Assembly (NCBI RefSeq): GCF_000626675.1
Contig: NZ_CP006842.1
Coordinates: 744,001 to 808,000, forward strand
Reading direction: 5' to 3'
From: Corynebacterium glyciniphilum AJ 3170
GTDB taxonomy: Bacteria > Actinomycetota > Actinomycetes > Mycobacteriales > Mycobacteriaceae
Length of the DNA stretch: 64,000 nt
The translations under genes and the position numbers were made by a program. How positions within the stretch are numbered: the stretch's first letter is position 1; every line of letters starts with the position of its first letter. This document shows positions 1 through 16,964 of the stretch, piece by piece. Under the pieces are notes generated by a model. The model did not search any database, was not told where the DNA came from, and was given only the letters and a program-made list of their open reading frames with translations.

Positions 1-3432
<3,432 letters not shown>

Positions 3433-3516
3433 CCCACCACCAGACAACGACCTTTTTTCACTGCACCACCCGCACTACCGCCCTCCGTATGAAGACGGAG
3501 GGGAAAGGGAGTCCAC

Positions 3517-7488
<3,972 letters not shown>

Positions 7489-7512
7489 TACGTCCAGTTC
7501 GGCTGGTCAGAT

Positions 7513-7555
7513 GGCCCGGCTCCTGCTTTCGGCAGGGGCCGGGCCTTGGCCTTTT
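7513..7555 (+). terminator. Intrinsic terminator of rpoBC
   Basis: A 14-bp stem (7513-7526 with 7532-7545, one G-T pair) closes a five-base CTTTCGG-type loop and is followed by TTGGCCTTTTT. It lies 24 bases after the rpoC stop codon, so it is a textbook intrinsic terminator for the rpoBC transcript. Confidence 0.92.
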
Positions 7556-8042
7556 TCCGGACGTCTCGGGGTGGGGGTGGGGGAGGGGGAGCATGAGAGC
7601 GGGGGAGCCGTCCAGATACCCGTATGGTACGGACGAACCATGATGGAGAAGGCAGGGACGCGCCCGGAGAGGCCCCGATGGTCAGTCGCACGTCGGGCGG
7701 TGGAAGCGATGATACGGTCGTATACCAGGAACCGCACAGCGCGGTGACGACACCTGGGTCCCGCGCGGCAGCGGAAATTTGGTGGTACTCGGCGTGTCGG
7801 GTAGTGTCAGACCACAGTCCCACTTATCAGGACGCGTCTGCCGGTCTTGCCGGTCGATATGAACTTCTACCCCGTAGGCCAGCGAGAGCGGCTGAGGGGT
7901 TTCGGCACGTTCAAAACAAAGACGCTCGTGAACAGCAGGGAAATGATCTCGAAGAAGGTCTCGTCCGACCACGAGGGCACGCCGGCAGAGTACCGGAAGA
8001 GCCCGGGGTCACGGCAGGACACGAACAAGTAGAAAGTCGGTT
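7556..8042. other. Intergenic region ahead of rpsL, no gene recognised
   Basis: About 490 bases between the rpoBC terminator and rpsL. Reading frames crossing it have no recognisable product and codon use unlike the neighbours, so I call no gene. It must hold the promoter of the rpsL-rpsG operon. One reasonable sigma-70-type candidate is TTGGTG (7779-7784) with TAGTGT (7802-7807), spacer 17; this would leave a leader of over 200 bases. I found no riboswitch or stable leader structure by eye. Confidence 0.4.
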
Positions 8043-8414
8043 ATGCCTACTATCCAGCAGCTGGTCCGTAAGGGCCGCCACGACAAGTCTGGCAAGGTTG
8101 CCACGGCTGCCCTGAAGGGCTCGCCGCAGCGTCGTGGCGTGTGCACCCGTGTGTACACCACCACCCCCAAGAAGCCGAACTCGGCTCTCCGTAAGGTCGC
8201 CCGCGTGCGACTGACCTCCGGCATCGAGGTTTCCGCCTACATCCCGGGCGAGGGTCACAACCTCCAGGAGCACTCCATGGTGCTCGTTCGCGGCGGTCGT
8301 GTGAAGGACCTTCCGGGTGTCCGTTACAAGATCGTCCGCGGCTCCCTCGACACCCAGGGTGTCAAGGACCGCAAGCAGGCCCGTTCCCGCTACGGCGCGA
8401 AGAAGGAGAAGTAG
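8043..8414 (+). CDS. rpsL: 30S ribosomal protein S12
   Basis: Ribosomal protein S12 of the decoding centre, 123 residues, full length. Conserved stretches [17 protein letters not shown] and [16 protein letters not shown] are present. The two lysines whose changes give streptomycin resistance (in PKKPNS and GRVKDLPG) are both wild type. First gene of the str operon; rpsG begins three bases after the stop. Confidence 0.99.
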   Translation: MPTIQQLVRKGRHDKSGKVATAALKGSPQRRGVCTRVYTTTPKKPNSALRKVARVRLTSGIEVSAYIPGEGHNLQEHSMVLVRGGRVKDLPGVRYKIVRGSLDTQGVKDRKQARSRYGAKKEK

Positions 8415-8417
8415 CAC

Positions 8418-8888
8418 ATGCCTCGTAAAGGTCCCGCACCCGCACGCCCCCTCGTCAAGGATCCGGTCTACGACGACGTCATCGTCTCCCAGCTCGTGAA
8501 CAAGGTTCTGCTGGACGGCAAGAAGTCGACCGCCGAGCGCATCGTCTACGGCGCGCTCGAGGTCTGCCGCGAGAAGACCGGTACCGACCCGGTTCTCACC
8601 CTGAAGAAGGCACTCGACAACGTGAAGCCGGCCCTCGAGGTCCGCTCCCGTCGTGTCGGTGGCGCCACCTACCAGGTGCCGGTCGAGGTCCGTCCCGGCC
8701 GTTCCACCACTCTGGCATTGCGCTGGCTGGTCACCTTCACCCGTCAGCGTCGTGAGAACACCATGACCGAGCGTCTCGCCAACGAGATCCTTGACGCCTC
8801 CAACGGTCTCGGTGCCTCCGTCAAGCGTCGTGAGGACACTCACAAGATGGCCGAGGCCAACCGCGCCTTCGCCCACTACCGCTGGTGA
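8418..8888 (+). CDS. rpsG: 30S ribosomal protein S7
   Basis: Ribosomal protein S7, the primary 16S rRNA binder that nucleates assembly of the small-subunit head; 156 residues, the family length. It starts [12 protein letters not shown] and ends AHYRW, both typical of actinobacterial S7. It lies directly behind rpsL, and a hairpin separates it from fusA. Confidence 0.99.
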   Translation: MPRKGPAPARPLVKDPVYDDVIVSQLVNKVLLDGKKSTAERIVYGALEVCREKTGTDPVLTLKKALDNVKPALEVRSRRVGGATYQVPVEVRPGRSTTLALRWLVTFTRQRRENTMTERLANEILDASNGLGASVKRREDTHKMAEANRAFAHYRW

Positions 8889-8893
8889 CCTGA

Positions 8894-8920
8894 GAGGGTC
8901 CTGCCGTCGGCAGGGCCCTC
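8894..8920 (+). terminator. GC-rich hairpin between rpsG and fusA
   Basis: A 12-bp stem (8894-8905 with 8909-8920, one G-T pair) with a three-base loop lies five bases after the rpsG stop. No T-run follows, so it is either a weak or partial terminator or an RNA processing or stability element setting the ratio of rpsLG to fusA. Confidence 0.5.
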
Positions 8921-9003
8921 CCCGGCCGGTGTAGAACCTGCGTGGTCGCCCGGTCGATGGCACAATCATCTACGACATTCCGACTACATTGAGGGAATAG
9001 ACT

Positions 9004-11130
9004 GTGGCACAAGAAGTGCAGAAGGACCTGAGGAAGGTCCGCAATATCGGCATCATGGCGCACATCGATGCCGGTAAGACCACGACCACCGAGCGCATCC
9101 TCTACTACACCGGCATCAACCGCAAGGTTGGCGAGACGCACGACGGTGCCTCCACCACGGACTGGATGGAGCAGGAGAAGGAGCGTGGCATCACGATCAC
9201 CTCCGCCGCCGTCACGTGTTTCTGGGACGATAACCAGGTCAACATCATTGACACGCCTGGTCACGTCGACTTCACCGTCGAGGTCGAGCGTTCCCTGCGC
9301 GTCCTGGACGGCGCTGTCGCCGTCTTCGACGGCAAGGAGGGCGTCGAGCCCCAGTCCGAGCAGGTTTGGCGCCAGGCCGACAAGTACGACGTTCCGCGCA
9401 TCTGCTTCGTCAACAAGATGGACAAGCTGGGCGCTGACTTCTACTTCACCGTGCAGACCATCATCGACCGTCTCGGCGCCAAGCCGTTGGTCATGCAGCT
9501 GCCGATCGGTGCCGAGGATGACTTCGACGGCGTCGTTGACCTGCTTACGATGCAGGCCATCACGTGGCGTGGTCGCGTCGAGGTCGGCGCTGAGCCGACC
9601 TACGAGGAGATCCCGGCTGACCTGGCTGACAAGGCTGCCGAGTACCGCGAGAAGCTGCTCGAGTCCGTCGCGGAGTCCGATGAGGCCCTGATGGAGAAGT
9701 ACTTCGCCGGCGAGGAACTCTCCCTCGAGGAGATCAAGGCTGCGATCCGCAAGATGACGATCAACTCCGAGATCTACCCGGTGTTCTGTGGTACCGCCTA
9801 CCACAACAAGGGCATCCAGCCGGTTCTCGATGCTGTCATCGACTTCCTGCCGTCCCCGCTGGACGTCGAGAACATTCAGGGCCACAAGCCGGGCCACGAG
9901 GACGTCGAGATGTCCCGCAAGCCCAGCGACGACGAGCCCTTCTCCGCGCTGGCCTTCAAGATCGCTGCACACCCGTTCTTCGGCAAGCTCACCTTCGTGC
10001 GCGTCTACTCCGGAAATGTCGAGCCCGGTCAGCAGGTCCTGAATGCCGTGACCGGTAAGAAGGAGCGCGTCGGCAAGCTCTTCCAGATGCACGCCAACAA
10101 GGAGAACCCGGTCGACAAGGCCCACGCCGGTAACATCTACGCGATGATCGGTCTCAAGGAGACCACCACCGGTGACACCCTGTGTGACATCAATGACCCG
10201 ATCCTGCTGGAGTCCATGGACTTCCCGGAGCCCGTCATCAAGGTCTCTATCGAGCCGAAGACCAAGTCCGACCAGGAGAAGCTGGGTGTCGCCATCCAGC
10301 GCCTGACGGAAGAGGACCCGACCTTCACCGTCAACCTCGACGACGAGACCGGCCAGACCATCATCGGTGGCATGGGCGAGCTGCACCTCGACGTCTTCGT
10401 CGACCGCATGAAGCGTGAGTTCAAGGTCGAGGCGAATGTCGGTGCCCCGCAGGTCGCGTACCGTGAGACGATCCGTAAGGCCGTCGAGAAGGTCGAGTTC
10501 ACCCACAAGAAGCAGACCGGTGGTTCCGGTCAGTTCGCTAAGGTGATCATGGCCTTCGAGCCGTACAACCCGGAGCCCGAGGAGCTGGAGGAGGGCGAAG
10601 ACGCGAGCTACAAGTTCGTCAACGCCGTCACCGGTGGCCGCATCCCGAAGGAGTACATCCCCTCCGTCGATGCAGGTGTCCAGGACGCGATGCAGTACGG
10701 TTTCTTGGCCGGCTTCCCGCTGGTCGATATCAAGGCTACGCTCATCGACGGTCAGTACCACGACGTCGACTCCTCTGAGATGGCGTTCAAGATCGCTGGT
10801 TCCCAGGCTCTGAAGGAGGGTGTCGCGAAGGCGAAGCCGGTCCTGCTCGAGCCGCTGATGGCAGTCGAGGTCACCACCCCCGAGGAGTTCATGGGTGAGG
10901 TCATTGGTGACATCAATTCCCGTCGTGGTCAGGTTTCCGCCATGGAGGACCGGTCCGGCGCGAAGGTCGTCAAGGGTAAGGTCCCGCTCTCCGAGATGTT
11001 CGGTTACGTTGGTGACCTGCGTTCCAAGACCCAGGGCCGTGCGAACTACACGATGATCTTCGACTCCTACGGCGAGGTTCCCTCCTCTGTCGCAACCGAG
11101 ATCATCGCTGAGCGCACCGGCAACGCCTAG
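9004..11130 (+). CDS. fusA: Translation elongation factor G
   Basis: EF-G, the GTPase that drives ribosomal translocation; 708 residues, full length. It starts at GTG 9004 ([26 protein letters not shown]). The P-loop is AHIDAGKT, switch II is DTPGHVDFT and the base-recognition motif is NKMD. Domain IV is recognised by GGSGQFAKV, and the C-terminal part by the [14 protein letters not shown] stretch. A 115-base gap with a hairpin separates it from rpsG, so it may have its own promoter as well as read-through. Confidence 0.99.
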   Translation: MAQEVQKDLRKVRNIGIMAHIDAGKTTTTERILYYTGINRKVGETHDGASTTDWMEQEKERGITITSAAVTCFWDDNQVNIIDTPGHVDFTVEVERSLRVLDGAVAVFDGKEGVEPQSEQVWRQADKYDVPRICFVNKMDKLGADFYFTVQTIIDRLGAKPLVMQLPIGAEDDFDGVVDLLTMQAITWRGRVEVGAEPTYEEIPADLADKAAEYREKLLESVAESDEALMEKYFAGEELSLEEIKAAIRKMTINSEIYPVFCGTAYHNKGIQPVLDAVIDFLPSPLDVENIQGHKPGHEDVEMSRKPSDDEPFSALAFKIAAHPFFGKLTFVRVYSGNVEPGQQVLNAVTGKKERVGKLFQMHANKENPVDKAHAGNIYAMIGLKETTTGDTLCDINDPILLESMDFPEPVIKVSIEPKTKSDQEKLGVAIQRLTEEDPTFTVNLDDETGQTIIGGMGELHLDVFVDRMKREFKVEANVGAPQVAYRETIRKAVEKVEFTHKKQTGGSGQFAKVIMAFEPYNPEPEELEEGEDASYKFVNAVTGGRIPKEYIPSVDAGVQDAMQYGFLAGFPLVDIKATLIDGQYHDVDSSEMAFKIAGSQALKEGVAKAKPVLLEPLMAVEVTTPEEFMGEVIGDINSRRGQVSAMEDRSGAKVVKGKVPLSEMFGYVGDLRSKTQGRANYTMIFDSYGEVPSSVATEIIAERTGNA

Positions 11131-11550
11131 GTTCCGGTCGCCGTCGAGAAGTATTCGACGGTCAGCTCCTCGCCTCCCCGTTTTTGTGCAGTCGTCCCCG
11201 GATCACTCCCCGAGACGTGAACGACTGCTTACGGGAGGGTAGGGGCCAGCACCCGGCATCCTCACAACCATGCGTCACCATGCAGTTTTCCCTGCGGCGC
11301 TGGTTGCAGTAGGATGCAGAGTGCTGGCCGTTACCCAGCACCTGCGTGAAGGCAGGAAGCCCTTTCAGTCCCGCCGTTTCCGGTGCGGGGATGTCACGGC
11401 CGCCAACGCGCTGTACGATGCTGTAATCGGCACAATGAAAGATTCCGGTGTTCCGGCCGCTGCGATCAGCGGTGGACCCGGTACCGGAAAAATACAACCC
11501 CACGTGGCTGCGAGAGTCGTAGTCACCGAAGAGTCCAGGAGGACATCACA
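11131..11550. other. Intergenic region between fusA and tuf, tuf promoter region
   Basis: 420 bases without a recognisable gene. A 7-bp inverted repeat (11141-11147 with 11155-11161) follows fusA but has no T-run. Candidate -10 elements for tuf are TAGGAT at 11310 and TACGAT at 11414, the latter in a TGTACGAT context; neither has a strong -35. A reading frame in phase with tuf extends upstream, but its product is unlike EF-Tu. Confidence 0.35.
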
Positions 11551-12741
11551 GTGGCGAAGGCTAAGTTCGAGCGTACTAAGCCGCACGTTAACATCGGCAC
11601 CATCGGTCACGTCGACCACGGCAAGACCACGACGACTGCCGCTATCACGAAGGTTCTGGCTGACACCTACCCGGAGCTCAACCACGCCTTCGCGTTCGAC
11701 GCAATCGACAAGGCGCCGGAGGAGCGCGAGCGTGGCATCACGATCAACATCTCCCACGTCGAGTACCAGACCGAGAAGCGCCACTACGCACACGTGGACG
11801 CCCCGGGTCACGCCGACTACATCAAGAACATGATCACCGGTGCTGCTCAGATGGACGGCGCGATCCTCGTTGTCGCCGCCACTGACGGCCCGATGCCGCA
11901 GACCCGTGAGCACGTCCTCCTGGCCCGCCAGGTCGGCGTTCCCTACATCCTCGTTGCCCTGAACAAGTGCGACATGGTTGACGATGAGGACCTCATCGAG
12001 CTCGTCGAGATGGAGGTCCGCGAGCTCCTGGGCGAGCAGGACTACGACGAAGAGGCTCCGATCGTCCAGATCTCCGCTCTGAAGGCACTCGAGGGTGACC
12101 CGAAGTGGACCCAGGCGATCGTCGACCTCATGCAGGCCTGCGACGATTCCATCCCGGATCCGGAGCGCGAGACCGACAAGCCGTTCCTCATGCCCGTCGA
12201 GGACATCTTCACGATCACCGGTCGCGGCACCGTCGTCACCGGCCGTGTCGAGCGCGGTCAGCTGAACCTGAACGACGAGATCGAGATCATCGGCATCCGC
12301 GAGAAGTCCACCAAGACCACGGTGACCTCCATCGAGATGTTCAACAAGCTGCTGGATTCCGCAGAGGCCGGCGACAATGCCGCACTGCTGCTCCGTGGCC
12401 TGAAGCGCGAGGACGTCGAGCGCGGCCAGGTTATCGCCAAGCCGGGCGCATACACCCCGCACACCGAGTTCGAGGGCTCCGTCTACATCCTGTCCAAGGA
12501 CGAGGGCGGCCGCCACACCCCGTTCTTCGACAACTACCGTCCGCAGTTCTACTTCCGCACCACCGACGTTACCGGTGTCGTGAAGCTGCCGGAGGGCACG
12601 GAGATGGTCATGCCCGGCGACAACGTCGACATGAGCGTCACCCTGATCCAGCCGGTCGCCATGGACGAGGGCCTGCGGTTCGCCATCCGTGAGGGTGGCC
12701 GCACCGTCGGCGCCGGTCGTGTCACCAAGATCAACAAGTAG
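11551..12741 (+). CDS. tuf: Translation elongation factor Tu
   Basis: EF-Tu, the GTPase that delivers aminoacyl-tRNA to the ribosome; 396 residues. The start is GTG 11551, behind AGGAGG with a seven-base spacer; the product begins [18 protein letters not shown], the normal N-terminus, and the in-frame upstream extension is not EF-Tu. The motifs [17 protein letters not shown] and NKCDMV are present, and it ends GRVTKINK. Followed by an intrinsic terminator. Confidence 0.99.
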   Translation: MAKAKFERTKPHVNIGTIGHVDHGKTTTTAAITKVLADTYPELNHAFAFDAIDKAPEERERGITINISHVEYQTEKRHYAHVDAPGHADYIKNMITGAAQMDGAILVVAATDGPMPQTREHVLLARQVGVPYILVALNKCDMVDDEDLIELVEMEVRELLGEQDYDEEAPIVQISALKALEGDPKWTQAIVDLMQACDDSIPDPERETDKPFLMPVEDIFTITGRGTVVTGRVERGQLNLNDEIEIIGIREKSTKTTVTSIEMFNKLLDSAEAGDNAALLLRGLKREDVERGQVIAKPGAYTPHTEFEGSVYILSKDEGGRHTPFFDNYRPQFYFRTTDVTGVVKLPEGTEMVMPGDNVDMSVTLIQPVAMDEGLRFAIREGGRTVGAGRVTKINK

Positions 12742-12794
12742 TCTGATCTGAGACGCTTCGTCATCGTCCCGTTGAGGAGACGGTGATCGACATC

Positions 12795-12832
12795 CCGCCC
12801 CTACCCGTTCGCCGGGTGGGGGCGGATTTGTG
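12795..12832 (+). terminator. Intrinsic terminator of tuf
   Basis: A 13-bp GC-rich stem (12795-12807 with 12813-12825, one T-G pair) with loop TTCGC is followed by ATTTGTGT. It lies 53 bases after the tuf stop and separates tuf from the siderophore genes. Confidence 0.82.
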
Positions 12833-12895
12833 TCTGAAGCCCCGCGGGAACGAAAGCCATGGTCGTCCGCCGTCGGGTTGTGAGAAATGCCATAA

Positions 12896-12914
12896 GTAGG
12901 TCTGGCATACCCGA
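12896..12914 (+). promoter_or_regulatory. DtxR/IdeR-like iron box ahead of the DHB operon
   Basis: GTAGGTCTGGCATACCCGA matches the DtxR consensus TTAGGTTAGGCTAACCTAA at 12 of 19 positions by eye, including both half-site cores. It lies 79 bases before the isochorismatase start. Iron-dependent repression of a siderophore operon is what would be expected; binding is inferred. Confidence 0.6.
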
Positions 12915-12992
12915 ATACAGGGTAGGGTACGCTGCGTGCCGTCAATAGATACGGCAACAGTCCCTCACACCTCTCTCCCCAAGGAGGACGCA

Positions 12993-13661
12993 GTGCTTCC
13001 CTCTATCCAGTCATACCAGCTGCCAGTGGCGGCTGACCTGCCGAGCGGTCGGGCAGATTGGCAGGTGGACGCCCCTCACGCCGCTCTGCTCATCCACGAT
13101 ATGCAGAACTACTTTATCGACGCGTTCGGTGCGGAATCACCGATGATCGCGACGGTCATCGACAATATCCGCTCACTGCGCGGCGCCGCAGAAGATGCGG
13201 GAATCCCCGTGTTCTATACGGCCCAGCCGCCGAACCAGGATCCGGCCGACCGTGGTTTGCTCTGGGATTTCTGGGGGCCCGGACTGCAGAAGGAGTCGGA
13301 GGCAGGCATCGTCGACGCCCTGTCACCCGGCGCCACGGACACCGTACTGACCAAATGGCGCTACGATGCGTTCTCTCGCTCGGACCTCGAGGAGATCCTC
13401 GTCGAGGGCGGCCGGAACCAGCTCATCATCGCCGGTGTGTACGCCCATATCGGCTGTCTCGCTACAGCGACATCGGCGTTCATGCGCGACATCAAGCCTT
13501 TCCTGGTCGCTGATGCCATGGCTGACTTCACGTCCAGCGACCACCGTGGTGCGCTGACGTTTGCTGCGGCCCGTTGTGGTCAGGTCGTCGACACGGACGA
13601 GGTGGTCGGTCGTCTGGTGTCCTCGGCCCGACTCGCAGAGGCTGTGGGGTCGGACGCGTAA
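12993..13661 (+). CDS. dhbB: Isochorismatase (2,3-dihydro-2,3-dihydroxybenzoate synthase)
   Basis: Hydrolyses isochorismate to 2,3-dihydro-2,3-dihydroxybenzoate and pyruvate, the second step of DHB synthesis; 222 residues. The start GTG 12993 sits five bases behind a perfect AAGGAGG; an in-frame upstream GTG at 12936 lacks such a site. Family motifs are the catalytic-Asp segment LLIHDMQNYFIDAF, the lysine-containing segment TKWRYDAFSRSDL, and IIAGVYAHIGCLATA. DhbB and EntB carry an aryl carrier domain at the C-terminus; this protein stops after the isochorismatase domain, and a separate carrier protein is encoded at 37422-37700. First gene of an operon with dhbA and dhbC. Confidence 0.93.
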   Translation: MLPSIQSYQLPVAADLPSGRADWQVDAPHAALLIHDMQNYFIDAFGAESPMIATVIDNIRSLRGAAEDAGIPVFYTAQPPNQDPADRGLLWDFWGPGLQKESEAGIVDALSPGATDTVLTKWRYDAFSRSDLEEILVEGGRNQLIIAGVYAHIGCLATATSAFMRDIKPFLVADAMADFTSSDHRGALTFAAARCGQVVDTDEVVGRLVSSARLAEAVGSDA

Positions 13662-13662
13662 C

Positions 13663-14430
13663 ATGGCTGCAGATTTGCACGGCTCTGTGCGTCATCATGT
13701 GGTGACTGGCGCTGCAGGCGGAATCGGGAGCGCCGTTGTCACGGAACTCCTTTCTGCGGGGCACACGGTGACCGCCGCCGATATTTCCTATCCGCGCGGA
13801 ATCAGCCGCGTAGAACGTTCCGGCCCCGGTGTGCTCCACCACGTCGGCCTTGACGTGGGGGACTCCCACCAGGTTGATTCGGTGGTCCGTGACGTCTGGA
13901 ACACCGTCGGTGCAGTGGACTCTCTTGTCAACGGCGCCGGTGTCATCGCCGCCGGTCCCGGCGAAGACGCCACGGACGAGGACTGGGAGCGGCAGTTTTC
14001 CGTGAACGCATTCGGTGTCTTCGCGATGTGCCGTGCCCTCGGCCCCCGGATGGCGGCCAACGGCGGCGGCTCGATTGTCACCGTGGGATCGAATGCGGGG
14101 ACGGTGCCACGGTCGTCCATGACAGCCTATGCCGCGTCTAAGGCGGCGGCCAGCAGTGTGACGAGGTCTTTCGGGCTCGAACTGGGCCGTCAGCATGTAC
14201 GGTGCAACGTTGTCTGTCCGGGGACAACACGTACATCGATGATCGAGGGGCTCGGATCAGAGGCAACCCTGGTGGCTGGACAGCCGGAACTGTACAAGTC
14301 AGGGATCCCGCTGGGGCGCATTGCGTCCCCTGAAGACATTGCGTCAGTCGTTGTATTTCTGTCCGGTGACGGCGCCCGTCACATGACTCTCCAGGAGGTG
14401 GTCGTCGATGGTGGTGCCAGCCAGCGTTGA
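13663..14430 (+). CDS. dhbA: 2,3-dihydro-2,3-dihydroxybenzoate dehydrogenase
   Basis: NAD-dependent short-chain dehydrogenase that oxidises 2,3-dihydro-DHB to 2,3-dihydroxybenzoate; 255 residues. The Rossmann glycine motif is TGAAGGIG near residue 15, NGAG follows, a Ser lies in TVGSNAG, and the catalytic pair is in YAASK. The C-terminal stretch SGIPLGRIASPEDIASVV and the ending [10 protein letters not shown] are typical of the EntA/DhbA group. ATG 13663 begins one base after the isochorismatase stop, and the gene overlaps dhbC by 23 bases, so translation is probably coupled. Confidence 0.93.
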   Translation: MAADLHGSVRHHVVTGAAGGIGSAVVTELLSAGHTVTAADISYPRGISRVERSGPGVLHHVGLDVGDSHQVDSVVRDVWNTVGAVDSLVNGAGVIAAGPGEDATDEDWERQFSVNAFGVFAMCRALGPRMAANGGGSIVTVGSNAGTVPRSSMTAYAASKAAASSVTRSFGLELGRQHVRCNVVCPGTTRTSMIEGLGSEATLVAGQPELYKSGIPLGRIASPEDIASVVVFLSGDGARHMTLQEVVVDGGASQR

Positions 14431-15604
14431 CCCGCGTGGTCCGCACGCGACGTTCGAGTTCTCGACACCGGAGTACCGACTGACTGCGCGAGGTGTTGCG
14501 CATGTCGTCGCACCGGAAGCATGGGACGGCTCCAGTGTCGCCAGCGCCGTTGAATCCCTCCTGACACACACCGGCCATGACGGGCCCGTGGTCGGGTGCA
14601 TTCCGTTCGACACCGGGCGTCCTGCCGTGTTGTACATCCCGGAGGAAGTCACATGGCGTCAGGCGGCAGGGGCCGGCCACGCTGGGGAAGGGGTGGCGCC
14701 GACTGCCGCGCAGGGGACGGGACCGTCGACATCGCTGGAACTCCCGGACTCGCCTGGGTACCGGGAGGCGGTGGCCCGGGCAGTCGAACGAATCGACACA
14801 GGCGACCTGGAGAAGGTCGTCCTGGCCCGCACCGCCGTACTTGAAGCTGACGAGGATTTCGACATCGACCGGCTGGTCGCTGATCTCGGCGCGGCAAACC
14901 CTCACGCCTACGTGTACCGCACGGACCTCGGCACTACTGGTGACAGTGGCTGCGGTGAAGAAACATTGGTCGGCGCCAGCCCGGAACTCGTTCTGCGTAG
15001 CCGTCGTGGTGCGGTGACCAGCTTCCCTCTGGCAGGATCGGTTCCCAGGGACAGGGAGAACCCTGCCAGAGACCGCGAACTCACCCAGGGACTGTTGAAC
15101 TCCCCGAAAGACCGGGCAGAGCACGCGCACGTTGTCCGACAAGTGGGTGAGGTCTTCCACCGCTACGCCGAGAATGTCGTTGTCCCGGACGTGCCCAGTG
15201 TGGTGTCGACCCCGGTTATCCTTCACCTGGGGAGCCGGATCACCGGGAGGCTTCCTCACGCAGGCTCGCCGGGCGCCTTCATGAAGATGCTCTACGACCT
15301 GCACCCGACCCCTGCTGTCTGCGGCTGGCCGACGGCGACGGCTCGGGAGGTCATCGCAGAACTCGAGGATTTCGACCGGGGAATGTACTCGGGTCTGGTC
15401 GGCTGGGTTGACGCGGAAGGAAATGCCGAATGGGCCCTGTCGCTGCGTGGAGGCGTGGTGTCCGGTAGTCGCGCGCAACTGTTCGCGGGAGCCGGCATCG
15501 TCGCGGAGTCGGTTCCGGAGGACGAGCACCGTGAGACAGCGACGAAATTCGCGACCTTCGCCCGCGTGCTGCAGAACCAGCAACGTCACCCCGTCACCGT
15601 GTAG
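14408..15604 (+). CDS. dhbC: Isochorismate synthase
   Basis: Converts chorismate to isochorismate, committing it to DHB synthesis; 398 residues, the EntC/DhbC length. Chorismate-binding motifs are [28 protein letters not shown], the [11 protein letters not shown] segment with its catalytic-region histidine, and [14 protein letters not shown]. It starts ATG 14408 inside the end of dhbA. Last gene of the three-gene DHB operon. Confidence 0.94.
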   Translation: MVVPASVDPRGPHATFEFSTPEYRLTARGVAHVVAPEAWDGSSVASAVESLLTHTGHDGPVVGCIPFDTGRPAVLYIPEEVTWRQAAGAGHAGEGVAPTAAQGTGPSTSLELPDSPGYREAVARAVERIDTGDLEKVVLARTAVLEADEDFDIDRLVADLGAANPHAYVYRTDLGTTGDSGCGEETLVGASPELVLRSRRGAVTSFPLAGSVPRDRENPARDRELTQGLLNSPKDRAEHAHVVRQVGEVFHRYAENVVVPDVPSVVSTPVILHLGSRITGRLPHAGSPGAFMKMLYDLHPTPAVCGWPTATAREVIAELEDFDRGMYSGLVGWVDAEGNAEWALSLRGGVVSGSRAQLFAGAGIVAESVPEDEHRETATKFATFARVLQNQQRHPVTV

Positions 15605-15652
15605 CAGCACGCCTCAGTCGAGAGTGGGGGACGCCGCGTACGATTACCAGGT

Positions 15653-16099
15653 ATGCGACTGTGGAGCCTGCACCCCTCGATTCTTGACCGCGCCGCCCTT
15701 GTCGCCTGCTGGCGCGAGGCGCTTCTTGCCCAGAAAGTGCTTGAGGGCGGGACCCGCGGGTACAAGGCTCATCCCCAACTCATCCGCTTCCGGGCACATC
15801 CGGAACCGACACTGGCGGTCGGCGCATTCCTGACCGGCCTCCGCGCCGAGGCGACAGCCCGTGGCTACTCGTTCGACGGTTCCCGGATCCACGTCCCCGC
15901 TATCCCGCAGGAGACGGTGTCCATCCCGGTCACCGACGGCCAGCTCACCTACGAACTCGGGCACCTGCAGCGCAAAGTCGCCGCGCGTGCCGAAGAATGG
16001 CTACCGCACCTGCCGACAGACGGAGTGGTACCGTCGCACCCGTTGTTCGCCGCGGAAGCGGGACCGGTGGAGTCGTGGGAGGTCGTCAGCGACTCGTAG
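15653..16099 (+). CDS. Pyrimidine dimer DNA glycosylase family protein
   Basis: 148 residues starting MRLWSLHPSILDRAALVACWREALLAQ, with HPQLIRF following; this is the signature of the pyrimidine-dimer DNA glycosylase (T4 endonuclease V-like, Pyr_excise) family, which removes UV photoproducts by base excision. It lies 48 bases after dhbC and its stop overlaps the stop of the convergent ABC ATPase gene by 14 bases. No link to siderophores is apparent; it may be a passenger of the same transcript. Activity on dimers is inferred from family only. Confidence 0.8.
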   Translation: MRLWSLHPSILDRAALVACWREALLAQKVLEGGTRGYKAHPQLIRFRAHPEPTLAVGAFLTGLRAEATARGYSFDGSRIHVPAIPQETVSIPVTDGQLTYELGHLQRKVAARAEEWLPHLPTDGVVPSHPLFAAEAGPVESWEVVSDS

Positions 16100-16952
16100 C
16101 AGCGGGACGACTGCCCACCGGGTCAATGACAACGCCGTCCCCGTCGGCCCGGCGAGGATCCAGCGGGACGATAGTCGGTGTGCCGGTCACCGCGTCCGGC
16201 ACGACGAGCGCCCGTAACCCGAAGACGTCCTCGACGAGGTCCGGCGTCATGACCTCGGAAGGAGCACCGGTGGTGACGACGTCGCCGTCGCGCATCACAA
16301 TGAGGTGTCCGGCGTACCTGCACGCCTGGTTGAGGTCGTGGAGGACGGCGACCACAGTCTTCTTGTGATCGTGGAACGTGCGCAACAGTTCGAGCAACTC
16401 GTACTGGTGGGCGATGTCGAGGAACGTGGTCGGTTCATCCAGCAGCATAATCGGGGTCTGCTGGGCGAGCAGCATGGCAACCCATACGCGCTGCCGTTGG
16501 CCGCCCGAGAGCTCTGACACAAGCCGGCCGGACAACCCGTCGGTGTGGGTCGCGACGAGGGCGTCCTTGACCGCCTGTTCGTCCTCGCGGGACCACTGGT
16601 GGAACAGTGACTGGTACGGGGCTCTGCCGCGGGCGACAAGATCTGCGACACGGATTCCGTCCGGGGCCAGTGACGTCTGGGGGAGAAGCCCGAGTTGACG
16701 GGCGACGTCCTTGGCGCCGTAGGAGGAGATTTCCTTACCGTCCAACAGCACCGACCCGTCTGTTGGTGACAGGACCCGGGCTAAAGCCCGGAGGAGCGTC
16801 GATTTGCCACAGCCGTTCGGCCCGATGATGGCGGTGAAGGACTCGTGCGGGATCTCCACGGACAGGCCGGTGGAGATGATCCGCTGGTCGTAACCGATGG
16901 TGGCGTCGAGAGCCCGGAGCCGGCTCGCCGCGGAGTGTGTCGTGTCAGTCAT
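16086..16952 (-). CDS. Ferric siderophore ABC transporter, ATPase (FecE/FepC type)
   Basis: Cytoplasmic ATPase of an iron-siderophore importer, 288 residues. Walker A is GPNGCGKST, the Q-loop region is LGLLPQTSLAPDGI, the signature motif is LSGGQRQRVW, Walker B is IMLLDEPTTFLD and the switch histidine is in VLHDLN. The SGGQRQRVW form is characteristic of the FecE/FepC group. It is the last gene of a minus-strand operon behind two FecCD permeases. A short C-terminal tail beyond the ATPase fold looks unconserved. No substrate-binding protein gene adjoins the operon. Confidence 0.93.
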   Translation of the reverse strand: MTDTTHSAASRLRALDATIGYDQRIISTGLSVEIPHESFTAIIGPNGCGKSTLLRALARVLSPTDGSVLLDGKEISSYGAKDVARQLGLLPQTSLAPDGIRVADLVARGRAPYQSLFHQWSREDEQAVKDALVATHTDGLSGRLVSELSGGQRQRVWVAMLLAQQTPIMLLDEPTTFLDIAHQYELLELLRTFHDHKKTVVAVLHDLNQACRYAGHLIVMRDGDVVTTGAPSEVMTPDLVEDVFGLRALVVPDAVTGTPTIVPLDPRRADGDGVVIDPVGSRPAATSR

Positions 16953-16964
16953 GCGGTGATCCCG

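Noticed and set aside
7624..8115. Plus-strand open frame of 163 codons overlapping rpsL
   Set aside because: Runs into rpsL in another frame; no ribosome site and no recognisable sequence.
8821..10761. 646-codon open frame on the minus strand opposite fusA
   Set aside because: Antisense shadow of fusA without any family signature.
11383..11550. In-frame upstream extension of tuf
   Set aside because: EF-Tu starts [11 protein letters not shown] at GTG 11551 with a good ribosome site; the extension is unlike EF-Tu.
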